Positions 1 to 11,197 of a stretch of 64,000 nucleotides of DNA are shown piece after piece. Position 1 is the stretch's first letter. Each line of letters opens with the position of its first letter. The translations under genes were made by a program, and so were the position numbers. Origin of the DNA: Patiria pectinifera (Eukaryota > Echinodermata > Asteroidea > Valvatida > Asterinidae); the NCBI GenBank assembly GCA_029964075.1, contig CM057135.1, positions 29,439,366 to 29,503,365 on the forward strand. Reading direction: 5' to 3'. The notes under the pieces are model-generated. The model was given only the letters and a program-made list of their open reading frames with translations, had not been told where the DNA came from and ran no database searches.

Positions 1-12
1 AGTTCATCATAT

Positions 13-403
13 ATTGTCCCACACAAATGCATCTGAACTCTTGGGCACGTTTTGGCGCTGTGACCGTAAACATGTTTCTGGTTCGCGGCCGTTTTGGCAC
101 TTCGGTTACACTGAAATGACGTCATTGTTTCGACCAAAGTTGAACCGAGGTTTCCGGTCAGTTCACTTATGTTTCAAGATGGCGGAAAGGTGAAGCTCAG
201 CAGACGACGTTACATTTTACCATAAATGGGGTTTAAATAGTGGGTTTTTACCTTCAATCAAACCTCCCACTTTTGCTTTGAATGTTATTGTTAATCACGT
301 CCACACACTCTCCCATCTTTAGTTTGCCCTAAAGAGGGTAGTCCATCTGGGTATCTCAACCTCGTAAGTAAATTGTCCCACACAAATGCATCTGAACTCT
401 TGC
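13..403. repeat. 31-bp direct repeat pair
   Basis: The same 31 bases, beginning attgtcccacacaaatgc, occur at 13-43 and again at 373-403 with no mismatch that I can see. The copies are 360 bp apart, start to start. The first lies almost at the window edge, so I cannot tell whether it continues into a larger duplicated block. They could be the flanks of an insertion or a remnant tandem duplication. Confidence 0.7.
117..185. promoter_or_regulatory. CRE palindrome and YY1-like motif
   Basis: A perfect cAMP-response element TGACGTCA lies at 117-124, and AAGATGGCGG, a strong YY1-type motif, lies at 176-185. The two together are common in animal CpG promoters, so this may be an internal promoter or enhancer within the cyclase locus. 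No start codon followed by a convincing protein is visible here. Confidence 0.35.
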
Positions 404-1349
404 TGATGGTAAATTTACACAAGGTCAATAGAGTGCGCTATTTAGGCATAGTAGTGGGAAAATTGACACCCTCCTGCTCGATAGACCAATCCAGGCACGC
501 TGTCACATTTATCACGGAGGCCCCCTTCAATGGCGAAAGCACTGTGCTAGCTATTGTTCAGATAATCCATTACGGGGCAGTTACATGTACTGTGAATAAT
601 AGCGAACAGTGTTGCACAATGGTTTCTCCATCGATGGGGGCCTTGTGAGTGTACATGTACAACCGGATTCGTCTGTAATTCAGATTGCAAACATTAAAGT
701 AGAGTCCATCATTTGTCATTTGTGATTATTTTTCGTTTGAAGCAACAAAAGTGCTCAAAATCTAAAGAAGGGTGTTTAGCAACTAACCTGATGAAGTTTC
801 AGCTCAGTGAATGCTGTACATTCCGACAAAACAATATTCTAGAATCTCAATTTTAATTCAAAAGTTGCCAAGTCATGTTTTGAATTGCGCCCAAAATCAG
901 CGTCCGGGGCACGTTCTCATTCAGCTGATTGCAGCTGCGCGATGTCGCGCGCTGAACTGACAAATAATAGCAACCGCGCGCGTGTGCGTCGTGTCAATGC
1001 TTGCGCGCACTTATTCACAGCTTCGCCAAATTAAAAACGAACTACAAATTTTACTAACTTTAGACGCATCTTTGGAAATGACCTTCTTTTATTGTTTTCT
1101 TCAAAATGACAGCATGCCAGAAATAATGATTTCACAGGGAGTTTAGTGCGATTGCTATATATTTAAACAAGTATGATTTTCATCAATAACTTTGTCAGTT
1201 ACTTTTTGGATAGCTGCAAATGATGTGCTCTACCTTAAATAAAAAATACTGGAATGGAGCCTTTACTGCCCAGCTCTGTTTTGGTGAAGTCATTTTAATA
1301 CATCTTGAAATTGTTTGTGCTGATGCTAATGTCTTGTTTTCTCTCATAG

Positions 1350-3200
1350 CTCCAGATTCCTAGCCATGTTAAAGGAGAGAATGGAGGTTTGGGGCCAAGC
1401 AGGACTCCCTCCGTCCGGGACCTCATCGCAGAGCACTCGGCCGACGGCACTCCTCTGCCTCTCAACATCTCCCGCCACAACAACCCCCAGAGCAACACCG
1501 ACCAGGACTTTGTGGACTGCATCAAGCAGGAAGGAACCACCGACTACTTCCACAAGCCTCCTATCAACAACCTAACTCTGACTTTCTACAACAGGAGTAT
1601 AGAGGCGCTATACCGGGCCCAGTTCCGGCAGGACACTTCCAAGGAACCCAGGAATCCTGAGGCTGGCCGCAAAAACCGGCGTCACTCGTCGGAGACCATC
1701 TCCACGGCCAAGTACAACACTGTGTTTGACGTGGTGATCTCGTTTGTAGTGTATCTGCTGATTTCAATTGGCAGCTTCTTAGTGTTCCAAGTACAGGTCC
1801 ACTGGTTGATTATTTTCCCCATTGCTGCTGTCCTGCAGCTGTTGGTGCTGTCCGCAGTGCTGCTGCAGGCTTTCAGCAAGCAGCGGTCAGGCTTTTACAT
1901 GGCCCTGTCTGGCTTCTTCCACCACTGGGGTCCCAGGCACATCCTAGGTGCCATCCTGATCAGTCTGCCCGTTCTTGCAGTCTACGCCAACTTCCTTTGC
2001 CAGTCAGATATAAGTGTCTACACCATGCAGTTCTTTTGCTTTCTTGTTGTGGTGGCCCTACTCCACTTCTGCAACTTTGTCCAGCTGAGCTCCTGGATGA
2101 AGACCATCCTGGCATTAATGTGTGCTGTCGTCATGCTTGTGCTGTTCATCATCAACCCGTGTCACCAGGATGAACGGCCGACCGTGATCCCGGCTTCCAA
2201 CAACTCGCTCAACGACTCTCAGGAGTTTGTCGGATACATGAAACTCCCCGACGCAAGCGAGTGCACCTTTGAGACAAACCTGAACATGGAGGTCATCATT
2301 GACATCTTCCTGCTGCTGATTCTGGTCCTGTTCCTGAACCGAGAGTTTGAAATCTCCTACCGGCTAAACTTCTACGGTGGGGTAGAGGCAGGGCAGGACA
2401 AGGAAAAGATGCAAATGGAGAAGGAGGAGGCAGAAGCCCTGCTGCATCACATCATCCCCCTCTTTGTCACTGAGCAGATGCGTAGCGACTCCAAGTTCTC
2501 CCAGAACCACGACAACGTGGCCGTCATCTTCTGCAGCATCGTCAACTTCATTGACTTCTACGAGGAGGCCTACCAGGATGGCATCCAGTGCATCCGCGTC
2601 TTGCATGAACTCATCAGTGACTTTGACAACCTCTTGTGTGACTTTGACCACCTCTTGGGTGAGACGAACTTCCAATCGGTCGAGAAAATCAAGACCATTG
2701 GGCCCACGTACATGGCGGCTTGTGGCCTGCATCCTCCCTCGGCCGAGGATGACGGCAACCCTTCCAAATGCCTGATCACCATGATAGAGTTTGCTACAGA
2801 GATGATCAAGCAGGTGAAAGTCTTCAATGATGAGATCCTTAGCATCACAAGCGGGGCCTTTGAGTTCATCCCCCGCATTGGTTACAACCACGGACGGCTC
2901 ACGTCAGGTGTCATCGGCACCACCAAACTCTTGTATGACATCTGGGGAGATACAGTCAATGTCGCAAGCCGGATGGACTCCACAGGCCTGGCCGGCCACA
3001 TCCAAGTCACTGAACACTCCAAAAAGGCCCTGGAGCCCTACTATATATTCGAATACCGCGGCCCTGTCAAAGTCCGAGGCAAGGGGGACATGACGACATA
3101 TCTTTTAAAAGGAAAACGCGACGCCCCTTTGCTAATAGGAGAGTGTAACTCAGTACCTGCTAGTCCCAATGGTCCCAGCACTCCAAGTAGAGAGGCATAG
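1350..3200 (+). CDS. ADCY9: Adenylyl cyclase type 9-like, C-terminal coding exon
   Basis: This membrane enzyme converts ATP to cAMP. The exon follows a pyrimidine-rich acceptor (ctctcatag) and runs 616 codons to TAG at 3198-3200. It begins inside the protein, so the missing N-terminal half lies before the window. In exon numbering, residues 1-120 are the C1b linker. About 124-330 hold six membrane helices, with NNS and NDS glycosylation sequons before the last. The C2 catalytic domain is about 386-590. Visible active-site features are the lysine in EKIKTIGPTYMAA, the aspartate of YDIWGD, and Asn and Arg in TVNVASRMD. NHDNVAVIF, GVIGTTKLLYDIWGDTVN and RIGYNHG match the type 9 subfamily best. 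The oddity is a 21-nt in-frame tandem duplication at 2617-2658 giving DFDNLLC then DFDHLLG. It is tail-to-head with the CBP gene downstream. Confidence 0.93.
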   Translation, partial: LQIPSHVKGENGGLGPSRTPSVRDLIAEHSADGTPLPLNISRHNNPQSNTDQDFVDCIKQEGTTDYFHKPPINNLTLTFYNRSIEALYRAQFRQDTSKEPRNPEAGRKNRRHSSETISTAKYNTVFDVVISFVVYLLISIGSFLVFQVQVHWLIIFPIAAVLQLLVLSAVLLQAFSKQRSGFYMALSGFFHHWGPRHILGAILISLPVLAVYANFLCQSDISVYTMQFFCFLVVVALLHFCNFVQLSSWMKTILALMCAVVMLVLFIINPCHQDERPTVIPASNNSLNDSQEFVGYMKLPDASECTFETNLNMEVIIDIFLLLILVLFLNREFEISYRLNFYGGVEAGQDKEKMQMEKEEAEALLHHIIPLFVTEQMRSDSKFSQNHDNVAVIFCSIVNFIDFYEEAYQDGIQCIRVLHELISDFDNLLCDFDHLLGETNFQSVEKIKTIGPTYMAACGLHPPSAEDDGNPSKCLITMIEFATEMIKQVKVFNDEILSITSGAFEFIPRIGYNHGRLTSGVIGTTKLLYDIWGDTVNVASRMDSTGLAGHIQVTEHSKKALEPYYIFEYRGPVKVRGKGDMTTYLLKGKRDAPLLIGECNSVPASPNGPSTPSREA

Positions 3201-6200
3201 CATTTTACAGTTTTTCATCTGACTTTCAGCAAAGTAGTTTGAGCATTTGTAGTACTTAGATTAGTGGACTTACCAGTTTTGATATAGAATTAGTGTGATT
3301 TGGGAGACAACTTCACATGCATTTTAGAAAATTAGACATAATTTTCTCCTGAGCTCTTAGAATTTTCTCCTGAGCTCTCCTTGTCATCTTGTGTCCTAGT
3401 TTAAATGTTCGGCTTCCAGAATGCCAATAGCTGTACCTTAAAAACAAGAATTGGGCTTGATAATCTGTAAAATGCCTAGGTTTGGAGATTTCTACAAAAG
3501 GAAGGTCAAGGGATAACTTAGACTGGAGACCTTACCTTGTGGACTGAGGAGAGACAACGGCTTAGCTGTTTTAGAGATGTTGTCGGTTGTTTAATGCTTC
3601 CGTTGCTTTGATAGGCCAAAAACACAAGCTGGCATAGTCACGACATGCAGAACCTATGTGTAGGCAGGTAATAGACAATTATCTTGTTGCGGTCATCTTG
3701 ATTTTTTCCCCATTCAAATCAATGTAACCAAAGCGAGACTGGAAGGAAAAATAGTCTGGTTCCTTTTTGCACAAAAACCATTATCAGTCAGTGCTGTTGT
3801 TGGATACAGGGAACATGACTGAAATGGTGGCAGCATGATAAAGGTCTATTGATTCGTTCCCATGACAGGAGTCATCAAACCAGAAAAAAAAATGCTTTGA
3901 AGTGTTTGCTGTTAACTAACATGCATCCAAATAATGAAGGATTCATCATGCAAATGGGAATGCGGAGCAAATTTTGACGTCACAAAACACTTGCGGCAAA
4001 TTTTGATGGAATTGAAATGTTTTCAACCATGATGAACTGGCGTATGTCTGCACCGTGTATGAGCTGGCCTACAGACAGTGACCAGACAAGGGCGCTACAG
4101 CTCGTCTGTAAACCAGCTCACAAATCCCTGCTTCCATTGATAATTCCGAAACTGGTCCTTGTTGGACAATATTTTCAGAAATCCTTTATTGACAACTTTT
4201 TGCTTGCTCACTCATTCTTCATTTAAGAACAACATGTACTTGTAGGGGTCATTCAGAAGTTGTCAGAATGTGGAGTGGCCAGTTTGGGAAATCTTTTGTC
4301 TTCTAGTAACTTTTTTTGCATGCAAAGGTTCCACATAATTTGCACGGATCAGGTAATTAATTTCAACCATGAAAATCAACCATTAATCTTCCATGTTTTA
4401 CTTTGCCAAATTCATCGCCAAAGACAGCTAGTGTTTTTCATTTATTGAGTTTGTTCTCATATTATTAACGAGCTTCCAAATTTTCTTCAGCAGCAAGTAC
4501 ACGTCCTAGGATTACACTGTAGTTGACACACATCAACCGGTATTCGCAGAGTTCGCGTCGTGTCTGCCATGGCAACAGCGACCCTAATCGGTTCGGTGAC
4601 TGGTGACCACGATTCCCACTGCATTATGCTTAAAGAGGTCCAGGCACCGGACATTATTGTCTGGTTCCTAATAGCTTACTACTGACAAAGCCTGCTAAGG
4701 AGAGGACATGGACCCTGCATCATGTGGTAGACTCGCCAGTGAGGGCGCTTTACTGCATGCGAGGTCTATAGAGCCCATGTTTGAGCACGTCTTTAACTGA
4801 GGTGATGTCTGTCGATAGAAGCATTTAAAGGTTGTGTGATAAGGCACCCGATGACTCTTGGTTCAGTATATTGCTGTATTCTGTAAACCACCAACGCTCT
4901 GTACATTTCCAAAAAACTAGACACAAGAGTACTTCAAAAATTGTTCGTGTTCTAACTAAACGTTTTTCCTGTCCGTTGACTAGTGTGTGTATATAAGTGT
5001 ACATACATATTGCAAAACTGTAGGGATGATCATGGTTTTAGTGGTATGCAATGTGTTTTTGAGGCATGTCTTGAAGTTTGGCATAAGGACAAAAATATTT
5101 AAAAAAATTGTATTCAGACATTAAATTATTTTAAGTGCCTCTTTATATGCTTCTTAAGATATCAGTTGATTCATGGGGGGTGGATTTTTATTGATGTGTG
5201 CTGTAAATACGATATGATTTGGGGTTGTTTTTTTTGAGGGGCAATTTTACCTTTTGTTGATAAATTTACAGTGTTCCCATTGTACAAATAGTGATCTTTA
5301 ACTTGCCAGTTCAAAACTTCTCGTAGTAAAACAATTGAATAATCAGTGACTATTTTGGGAGCAGTGTCGTCAACATGTACATTTTGGTTCTAGGTATATT
5401 TGTCACTAGATTGTCCTGACGAGTGTGACATCTCGTTTGCAGTGGGATTGATCAACATGTGACGGACATAACTCAGACGATCTTTACGTGTGATTAAAAG
5501 CAAACGTGATCCAGGGAGTAAAGAACTCTTAACTCTAGATTGGTTCCTGCCCCTTTCCTGTTAAACTCTGAGCTCTATATGATGGAAAGACTGGGTACCA
5601 GCCTGCTTGGCTGTCATTGCAAATTTGTGTAAAATGCCTAAGGCCATGTTCAAATTATGGCTACGGCTTGAAATTACACACGAGTCAATGGTAAATAGCT
5701 GCAGCCGCTGCCATAGACTTGCGTGTTTTTTCAAACCGTAGCAAAGTAATTCGGAGGCGGCATTGGCTTCATGGGCATTGAAAGATGGAACACAATTTGG
5801 GTGATTCCCAAGTTTTTCCACAAGGCACTAATTTGTCAGTCCCTGGGACTATTGACCAGGACCTCCCTCCTGCCCATCCCCCTCCCCATCCCCTCCCCAT
5901 TCCCCTCCCCATTCCCCCCCCCCCCCGGTTTGCCCCATCTACCCACTGCTGTCATATCTTGTATTCTGTCTCTGGCAGTCAATTCAAACTCAAAACAAGC
6001 GTCATGAAAAAAAAAGTTGATCATAAAACAACCCAGATATTTAGCAGGCATGGCTCTATACTTCGTGGGAGTTAAAAGGGAATCAGCTAGGCATGGGACT
6101 TGAAAAAAAAGGCAAATATTTGAGGAAAAAAATGGCATTTTAGCTAGGTCAAATGAAATAAAACACCCCCCCCCCTCCGAAAATTAAAAATATATATATT

Positions 6201-6653
6201 TAAACAAATTTCTAAGAAGATACCTGGGTAGGTCTCTCTGACTTAAGATATTGTGAAATTTTAGTGGGAAGGTGACAATACAGAATCTTTAAATAACAGG
6301 TTTAGTGTTTAACATTGTCGGCCAAAGTTACTGTATAGTATTCCCATTGTAAACTGTACATAGAGGTGTGCATTGATTTCAAGAGGTGTAGCTTTTTTTA
6401 TAGGGCAATATATATTTAAATTAAGATAAAAATGACTTTTTATGAATTGTATCATGATTTTGTATTAATTGAAAGTTTGTCGTTGTGCGTGCTTCCATTC
6501 TTTTCATATTTTGTTTCCAGCTAGCTGTACAGCAGTTAGGTAAACACTCACAAGGGCAAATAGGTATTTTAAATTTGCACATGATTCATGTTTGATTTTT
6601 ACACCACATTCAAATACCTACTTTGTCTTTTTGCAGGTTGCAGGCCATGGACC
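3201..6653 (+). other. Cyclase 3' UTR and following intergenic DNA
   Basis: No further coding exon is visible after the cyclase stop codon. Vertebrate ADCY9 has a very long 3' UTR, so much of this may be transcribed. AATAAA at 6157-6162 is one possible polyadenylation signal. A C-rich low-complexity tract with repeated cccattcccctc lies near 5868-5930. The short open frames here have biased composition and no domain signal. Confidence 0.4.
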
Positions 6654-6753
6654 CTTCCTGCCCATTGACCAATGACATCACAGCATTTGGTCAGGTGACC
6701 ACCATGGCCCGCTGATCTCTATATGAAGACTGGATAGCGTATGCCCATACACC

Positions 6754-7055
6754 CAAGGGCGGATCCAGGGGGGCCAGGGGGGCAGGCCCCCAAAAGAAAA
6801 CCATTTTTTTTTTTTTTTTTTTGGCATCCCAATAAAGGCAGGAAAAGAGTACCCCCCCATCTTTTATAAAAAAAAACATTGGTTAAAGTGGTCAGAAATT
6901 GCCTCAGATCGCACCACAGAGCATCTAGAATCCAAAAAAATCTCGGGGCCCTTAAGCGGGCCCCGAACCCCACGCCGTAATTATTTTGACCCACTTTTTT
7001 GGGGGACCAAAATATTTTTGGCCCCCCCAAAAATTGTCTTCTGGATCCGCCCTTG
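6754..7055. mobile_element. Non-autonomous hAT element with 8-bp target duplication
   Basis: The ends are perfect 15-bp inverted repeats, caagggcggatccag at 6754-6768 and its complement at 7041-7055. They are flanked by identical 8-bp direct repeats catacacc at 6746-6753 and 7056-7063. An 8-bp duplication and CAAGGG-type ends are typical of hAT transposons. The 302-bp body has G/C runs and no coding capacity. It shares an internal module of about 50 bp (6884-6938) with the larger element at 14881-16165. Confidence 0.9.
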
Positions 7056-7384
7056 CATACACCGTACATTTTGACCAGTTTGCCCCAGTCTTCCAAAACT
7101 GGCTGCCCATATACGAACATTATACGTGTACTTACAGTGTGCGCTGTGACGCGCATTTGTTCAGTACACGTATTATGATGTTCTAAAAAGGACAAGTTTC
7201 CGTCTTGATTATATTTATCCAAACATCGCAAAAAGTGAACTGCGGCATTCAAAAAGTGAACCTCCACGTTTGACAAATTGTGAACCAAAGTCAGTGGTGG
7301 TGGACAGAAGGTCGACCAGGTGAACCACGATGTTACAAAAGTGAATCAGTACTGGCTATTACAGATGGCTGCTTGTCCGTTAGG

Positions 7385-7683
7385 CAAAAAAAAAAAGTCT
7401 CCGGTTTCTGGTATGCGCGCGCGCCAGCCATACATACGTCGCGAAATGAAGAAGTTTTTTCAATGAAAGCACAATTTTAACGTGTTTTTAGATGGGGTTA
7501 TGATCGAGAATATTTATTTGGCTTCCTCTGGCCTCTCCCCATAATATTATTTGCAAGTTTATTTTGCACTTGCAGTCAGTCATCAGCCGATAAAAAAAAA
7601 AAAACAAAAAAAAAAAAAAAGCCACGTCGCCGTACCACTTTCTGGGCAAGCTCCATACCAGAAACCGGAGACTTTTTTTTTGG
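7385..7683. mobile_element. MITE with 27-bp inverted repeats
   Basis: The left end near 7387-7415 reads an A-run then gtctccggtttctggtatg. The complement closes the element at 7654-7682. The body of about 300 bp contains a GCGCGCGC stretch and A-rich runs and encodes nothing. The outer boundaries are blurred by the A/T runs, so I cannot assign the target duplication or superfamily. Confidence 0.8.
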
Positions 7684-10430
7684 CCTTATAGAACACCAAC
7701 CAGTCTCCCCAATATGGCTTCAAGTGGCTTTCTTCTGCGGCTCTCTGTACCCTATCCAGTCTTTATATCGAGACCAGTGCCATGGCCTGGTCAGTCTTGG
7801 TCACACGCACTGTGAGACAGGGACGCAAGTGGGTGGGGCTTATTGTCTTATGCTTATTGTGGGCCTATTGGCGGCATCCATTACCATGGTTATGTTTTTT
7901 CCTTTCTTCCCACGAACAAAACATTGCAAACCAAAACTTTAAACAGGACAGCTGTTTTTTTTTCTAATATACCCACACCAACAGAAAAACAATTGGTCCG
8001 TGTTTGATCTATTCAAAACCTGTTGCCATGGTAACAAAAGTTTCCAAGATGTGTTTACAATGTGTTTAATATAAACCTGAATTTTGAACAGCAAAGTGTC
8101 ACACACTTATGAATGAACTATTAAAATTTAATGGTATTTTTCAATCCGTAACAGCAAGTTAATATATATATTCTCTATTTGATCTTTAATTCAGTGCAAC
8201 TGTGTAGAAACCTGTATAATGATAATCTTTATCCGACTGAAGTAACTAAAATATTTTGAAAAAAAAAATAAAGTATTAAAAGACTTGTCGTGACTTTTGT
8301 ATAAGTTAGAATCAAATTATATGTATATCTGGTGATATTAGCTGAGGGTAATCATGAGTGACACTAAATCTGAGATACTCTTACGGTGAAATTCTAATTG
8401 AAAATGTTTTGATGTTGAATTCAAACAAAGTACTACTAACAACAATGTTTTGTATTGCCTAAAGAGTGGAGCATGTACAAATTATTAAGTTGTCTTTTGC
8501 TGGAAAGGCCCATTATAGAGCTAATCTAGAAATTGGAGTGACTTGTCTTTCAGAGACAAAACAATTAAGAAAAAGGGAAAACAAACTGGCCAGTTATGTG
8601 TTCAGATTTAAAGTCAGCCTGTACAGACCAAGTATATTTAAATGAGTAACAGTAATACAGTCCATGATTTCCTAAGTAAAATTTGTGATGTCACTGATGA
8701 ATATTCATACAAGGAACTTATGCTGTATGATTGGCCCAAAAAAAATAGATAATTAAGTCTTGAATATACATAACAGCCCAAAATCCTTAAAATTCATTCA
8801 TTTCTTATTTTAGTTGAATATAAAATTGCCCTGGCATATCTTTATGCAAACTAAAACAATTATATATCACCACAATGTTTTCCTTGTTATCAGCCTGAAA
8901 TAATGTTACCAAAAGTCATGTCACCCAAAGAATATTTAGTGATGGGTGTGTCATATCAAATTGACATGCAAAATAAAAGTAGATCCTGGTTTTCTTGAAT
9001 TGGTCTTTTTTTTTCTTACATGACATAACAACTTGAGTAAAATCTTCACTGTGTTTGTTATGGGTCACCTCCCCTCACGGCCAACAGAAGCAGTTTGTGA
9101 AACCATGGAGGTAATTCTACCTCCATGGTGAAACAGTGGCTAACTTAAGGCTGTCTGAATGGCTATGGATGAAGATACAGCAAGCCATTAAAATTAGCCA
9201 CAAGCCATATGAATAGCTTTCTGAGCCGGGGCTATCTTAGTGTTTTAGCATTTTCCCCTCTGATATGGAAGCTATAGACAGGCTATCTTTAAGGTGTGAG
9301 GTTGCAATTTTCTGCAACAAAATAATTTTACTAATTATATTTACAATTTTATCCAAGAAAAGGACAAGTGGAGACAGTTATAGGTAATGTAAAAACCAAA
9401 ATGCTTGGTTTAGTTTGTGCACTGGGTAAAAAAGTGTTATAGCACTGAATGTCATTAAAACAAAAATGGAAATTTAAACTGTGTCCACGGTGTCGGATGT
9501 TACGTTTATGTGTGAGAAGTGTGCATTCTTATTTTTTGTCTTGTAAATGCAATTGCAAAGCCATAACCACACCCTCCCCAAGTTTCTTAAGAATTTTTTT
9601 TTTAATTGTCGCTTGTTCCATAGTGGGACTCGGTGATAAATTGTTCAATCCAAATTTATCATGTTTGAAAGGTGGGTGTGGCTTTATGGGATTAAGTTGA
9701 GGGGACAATTTTAATTTATATTCAGGGCAGATGAAAATTGTTTTATCAAAGCTGCATTCCCCCCCCCCCCCATAAAACTAGTGAGTTATTCTACGTCAAT
9801 ATATCATCTACATTTGAGGGATCGGGGGGGGGGGGGAGATTTCAGGTTGCTTGGTACTTGTTCAGCCTAATGTGTGTATCAGGCATATTCCAATTCTAGC
9901 TAGCATGTTATGTGCAGTAATACCAAAAACAAACAAAAACTAAACAAGTCATAATACTTTTTTTTAAAGAACAATATAACCTCAATTATCAACACTGGCC
10001 AGTGTGTGTCGAGAAACAATTTTCCCAAGGACTAAATGAACTTTCTCTAATGTGCAAAATGTCCCGACATTTTTTTATTGCTTAAATTTTTGGGACAATA
10101 AAGTATCAGTAGAATGTCCAAATATGTATCGCCAACAGCTTAAAATAGTACTGATTGAATGTGTTGCTGAATGTGTAGGTCACAAATAGTGGGGGAATAA
10201 CCATTGGTGTAATTATATGCTTGACCCAAAATTGAAGCTTTCCCCTTGCATGTTACATACCGAATTGATTTTCTTTTCAATTTAGATCATTTAAAAAATA
10301 TCCAAATAAGGATAAAATCGATGGAATCTTGGACCTATAACCTAAACTATGTGTGAATGTATGATTTTCGCTATGCTACGTTTTTTTCTCCTTTTTTTTT
10401 TAAATGAAGAAGAAAACCTAGGCGCTGAGG
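7684..10430. other. Intergenic DNA before the CBP promoter
   Basis: I see no gene. Small features are a perfect RFX-type X-box palindrome GTTGCCATGGTAAC (8022-8035), AATAAA at 8268-8273, and a 12-bp-arm hairpin at 9102-9129 (accatggaggta, 4-nt loop, complement). C-run and G-run low-complexity tracts lie near 9760 and 9825. Any of these could be unrelated to gene control. Confidence 0.4.
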
Positions 10431-11118
10431 CCGCTGGGTATTTAAAAAGCTCCCAGCATGCCTTTCCCCCAAATTCCGAACATTCCCGAACGTAACGGTC
10501 TTTGCCGAGTATTAATCACCTGCCAATCTTTTCACGCGTCGGTCCCGACGCACCAATAACAGCCCGAGCCACGTACCGCGTGACCTCATGCTAATAAGAA
10601 AATTATGAATAAATTATTCTACGGCACTCGGGTTTTCCCGGAAGCTTTCCTTGTTAGTCCTCTGACAAGCGTAAAAAGTTTTCATCAACAGCCGCCATTT
10701 TGAGCGAATTCGGTCGGGGAAAAACTGGCGTTTTCGACGGAAATTTCTCATCATTTTGGCAATCATCTCATCTGGAACCCCTTTCGGTATTTTATTTGGT
10801 TATCACTTCACCCCTAGCGACTGAACGGGAACTCCTAAGTCGTTTCATCATGTAACGAAAACGATTTGAAATCGGCGATCGTTTTCACACTCGGCTTTGT
10901 ACACGGGAAATTAAGGTTGAACTGCACAGGATACGTCGATTTTAAACCATTTTTAGCAACGCAGTGGTGAATCTACTTTTTGTTTATCCGGAGTCCTCAC
11001 CCAGCAGACAACCGATGGATCATATTAACGCAAAACTGGAACATTCCGGTATCAAGTAAGACTGAAATAGTGACTTCTTCGTATCACTGCGAACACGGAG
11101 TCGTCAAATTTTTTCAAC
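10430..11118 (+). promoter_or_regulatory. CpG-rich promoter and 5' UTR of the CBP gene
   Basis: This interval is richer in CG dinucleotides than its surroundings and ends at the CBP start codon. It contains TCCCAGCATGCCTT (10451-10464), which fits the core of the ZNF143/Staf element. It also holds a reversed CCAAT box (accaataac, near 10551) and GCCGCCATTTTG (near 10690), a YY1-type site. No TATA box is evident. This pattern is typical of broadly expressed animal genes. The exact transcription start cannot be read from sequence. Confidence 0.65.
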
Positions 11119-11197
11119 ATGGCCGACCTGGAAGGTCCGCCGAACAAGAGGGCGAAACTATCGGTGCCGATTTCGACGCCGAGTAGCGACAACACAG
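11119..11197 (+). CDS. CREBBP: CBP exon 1
   Basis: This exon encodes the start [20 protein letters not shown] and ends in phase 1 at a gtgatt donor. It resembles the vertebrate N-terminus, in which GPP, then KRAKLS or KRPKLS, serves as a nuclear localisation signal. The ATG follows ttcaac and is the only start that gives this conserved beginning. A 5.3-kb intron follows. Confidence 0.93.

Larger units (their letters stand above)
1..1349. other. Upstream interval, presumed cyclase intron
   Basis: I see no convincing exon here. The interval precedes the splice acceptor of the adenylyl cyclase exon and is probably its last intron, or an intron plus a regulatory segment. It holds a 31-bp direct repeat (13-43 and 373-403), a CRE palindrome and a YY1-like motif near 117-185, and a CG-rich patch with many GCGC steps near 930-1010. 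A short open frame at 373-648 has no recognisable protein features. Confidence 0.5.
6701..7794. repeat. Inverted duplication flanking two small transposons
   Basis: A segment near 6689-6739 (reading gaagactggatag) recurs inverted at 7751-7794 (reading ctatccagtc), with about 40 bp of diverged similarity on each side. The interval between the arms contains two inserted elements, at 6754-7055 and 7385-7683. The arms may be the ends of an older, larger element that served as a landing site. Confidence 0.5.

Noticed and set aside
318-366. Possible 41-nt exon between catctttag and gtaagt before the cyclase exon
   Set aside because: The splice-like borders are good, but no frame gives sequence I can match to the adenylyl cyclase C1 region, and phase 0 entry of the next exon is not satisfied (41 nt) without knowing the previous exon.
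373-648. 91-codon open frame
   Set aside because: It overlaps a direct repeat, has no domain-like features and ends without support from splice sites or conservation.
2364-2891. 175-codon frame antisense to the cyclase C2 domain
   Set aside because: It is a shadow of the strongly conserved sense exon with GC-rich third positions.
6645-6715. Acceptor-like ttttgcag followed by a 22-codon ATG frame
   Set aside because: It is very short, lies in an inverted duplicated repeat and has no downstream donor that links to another exon.
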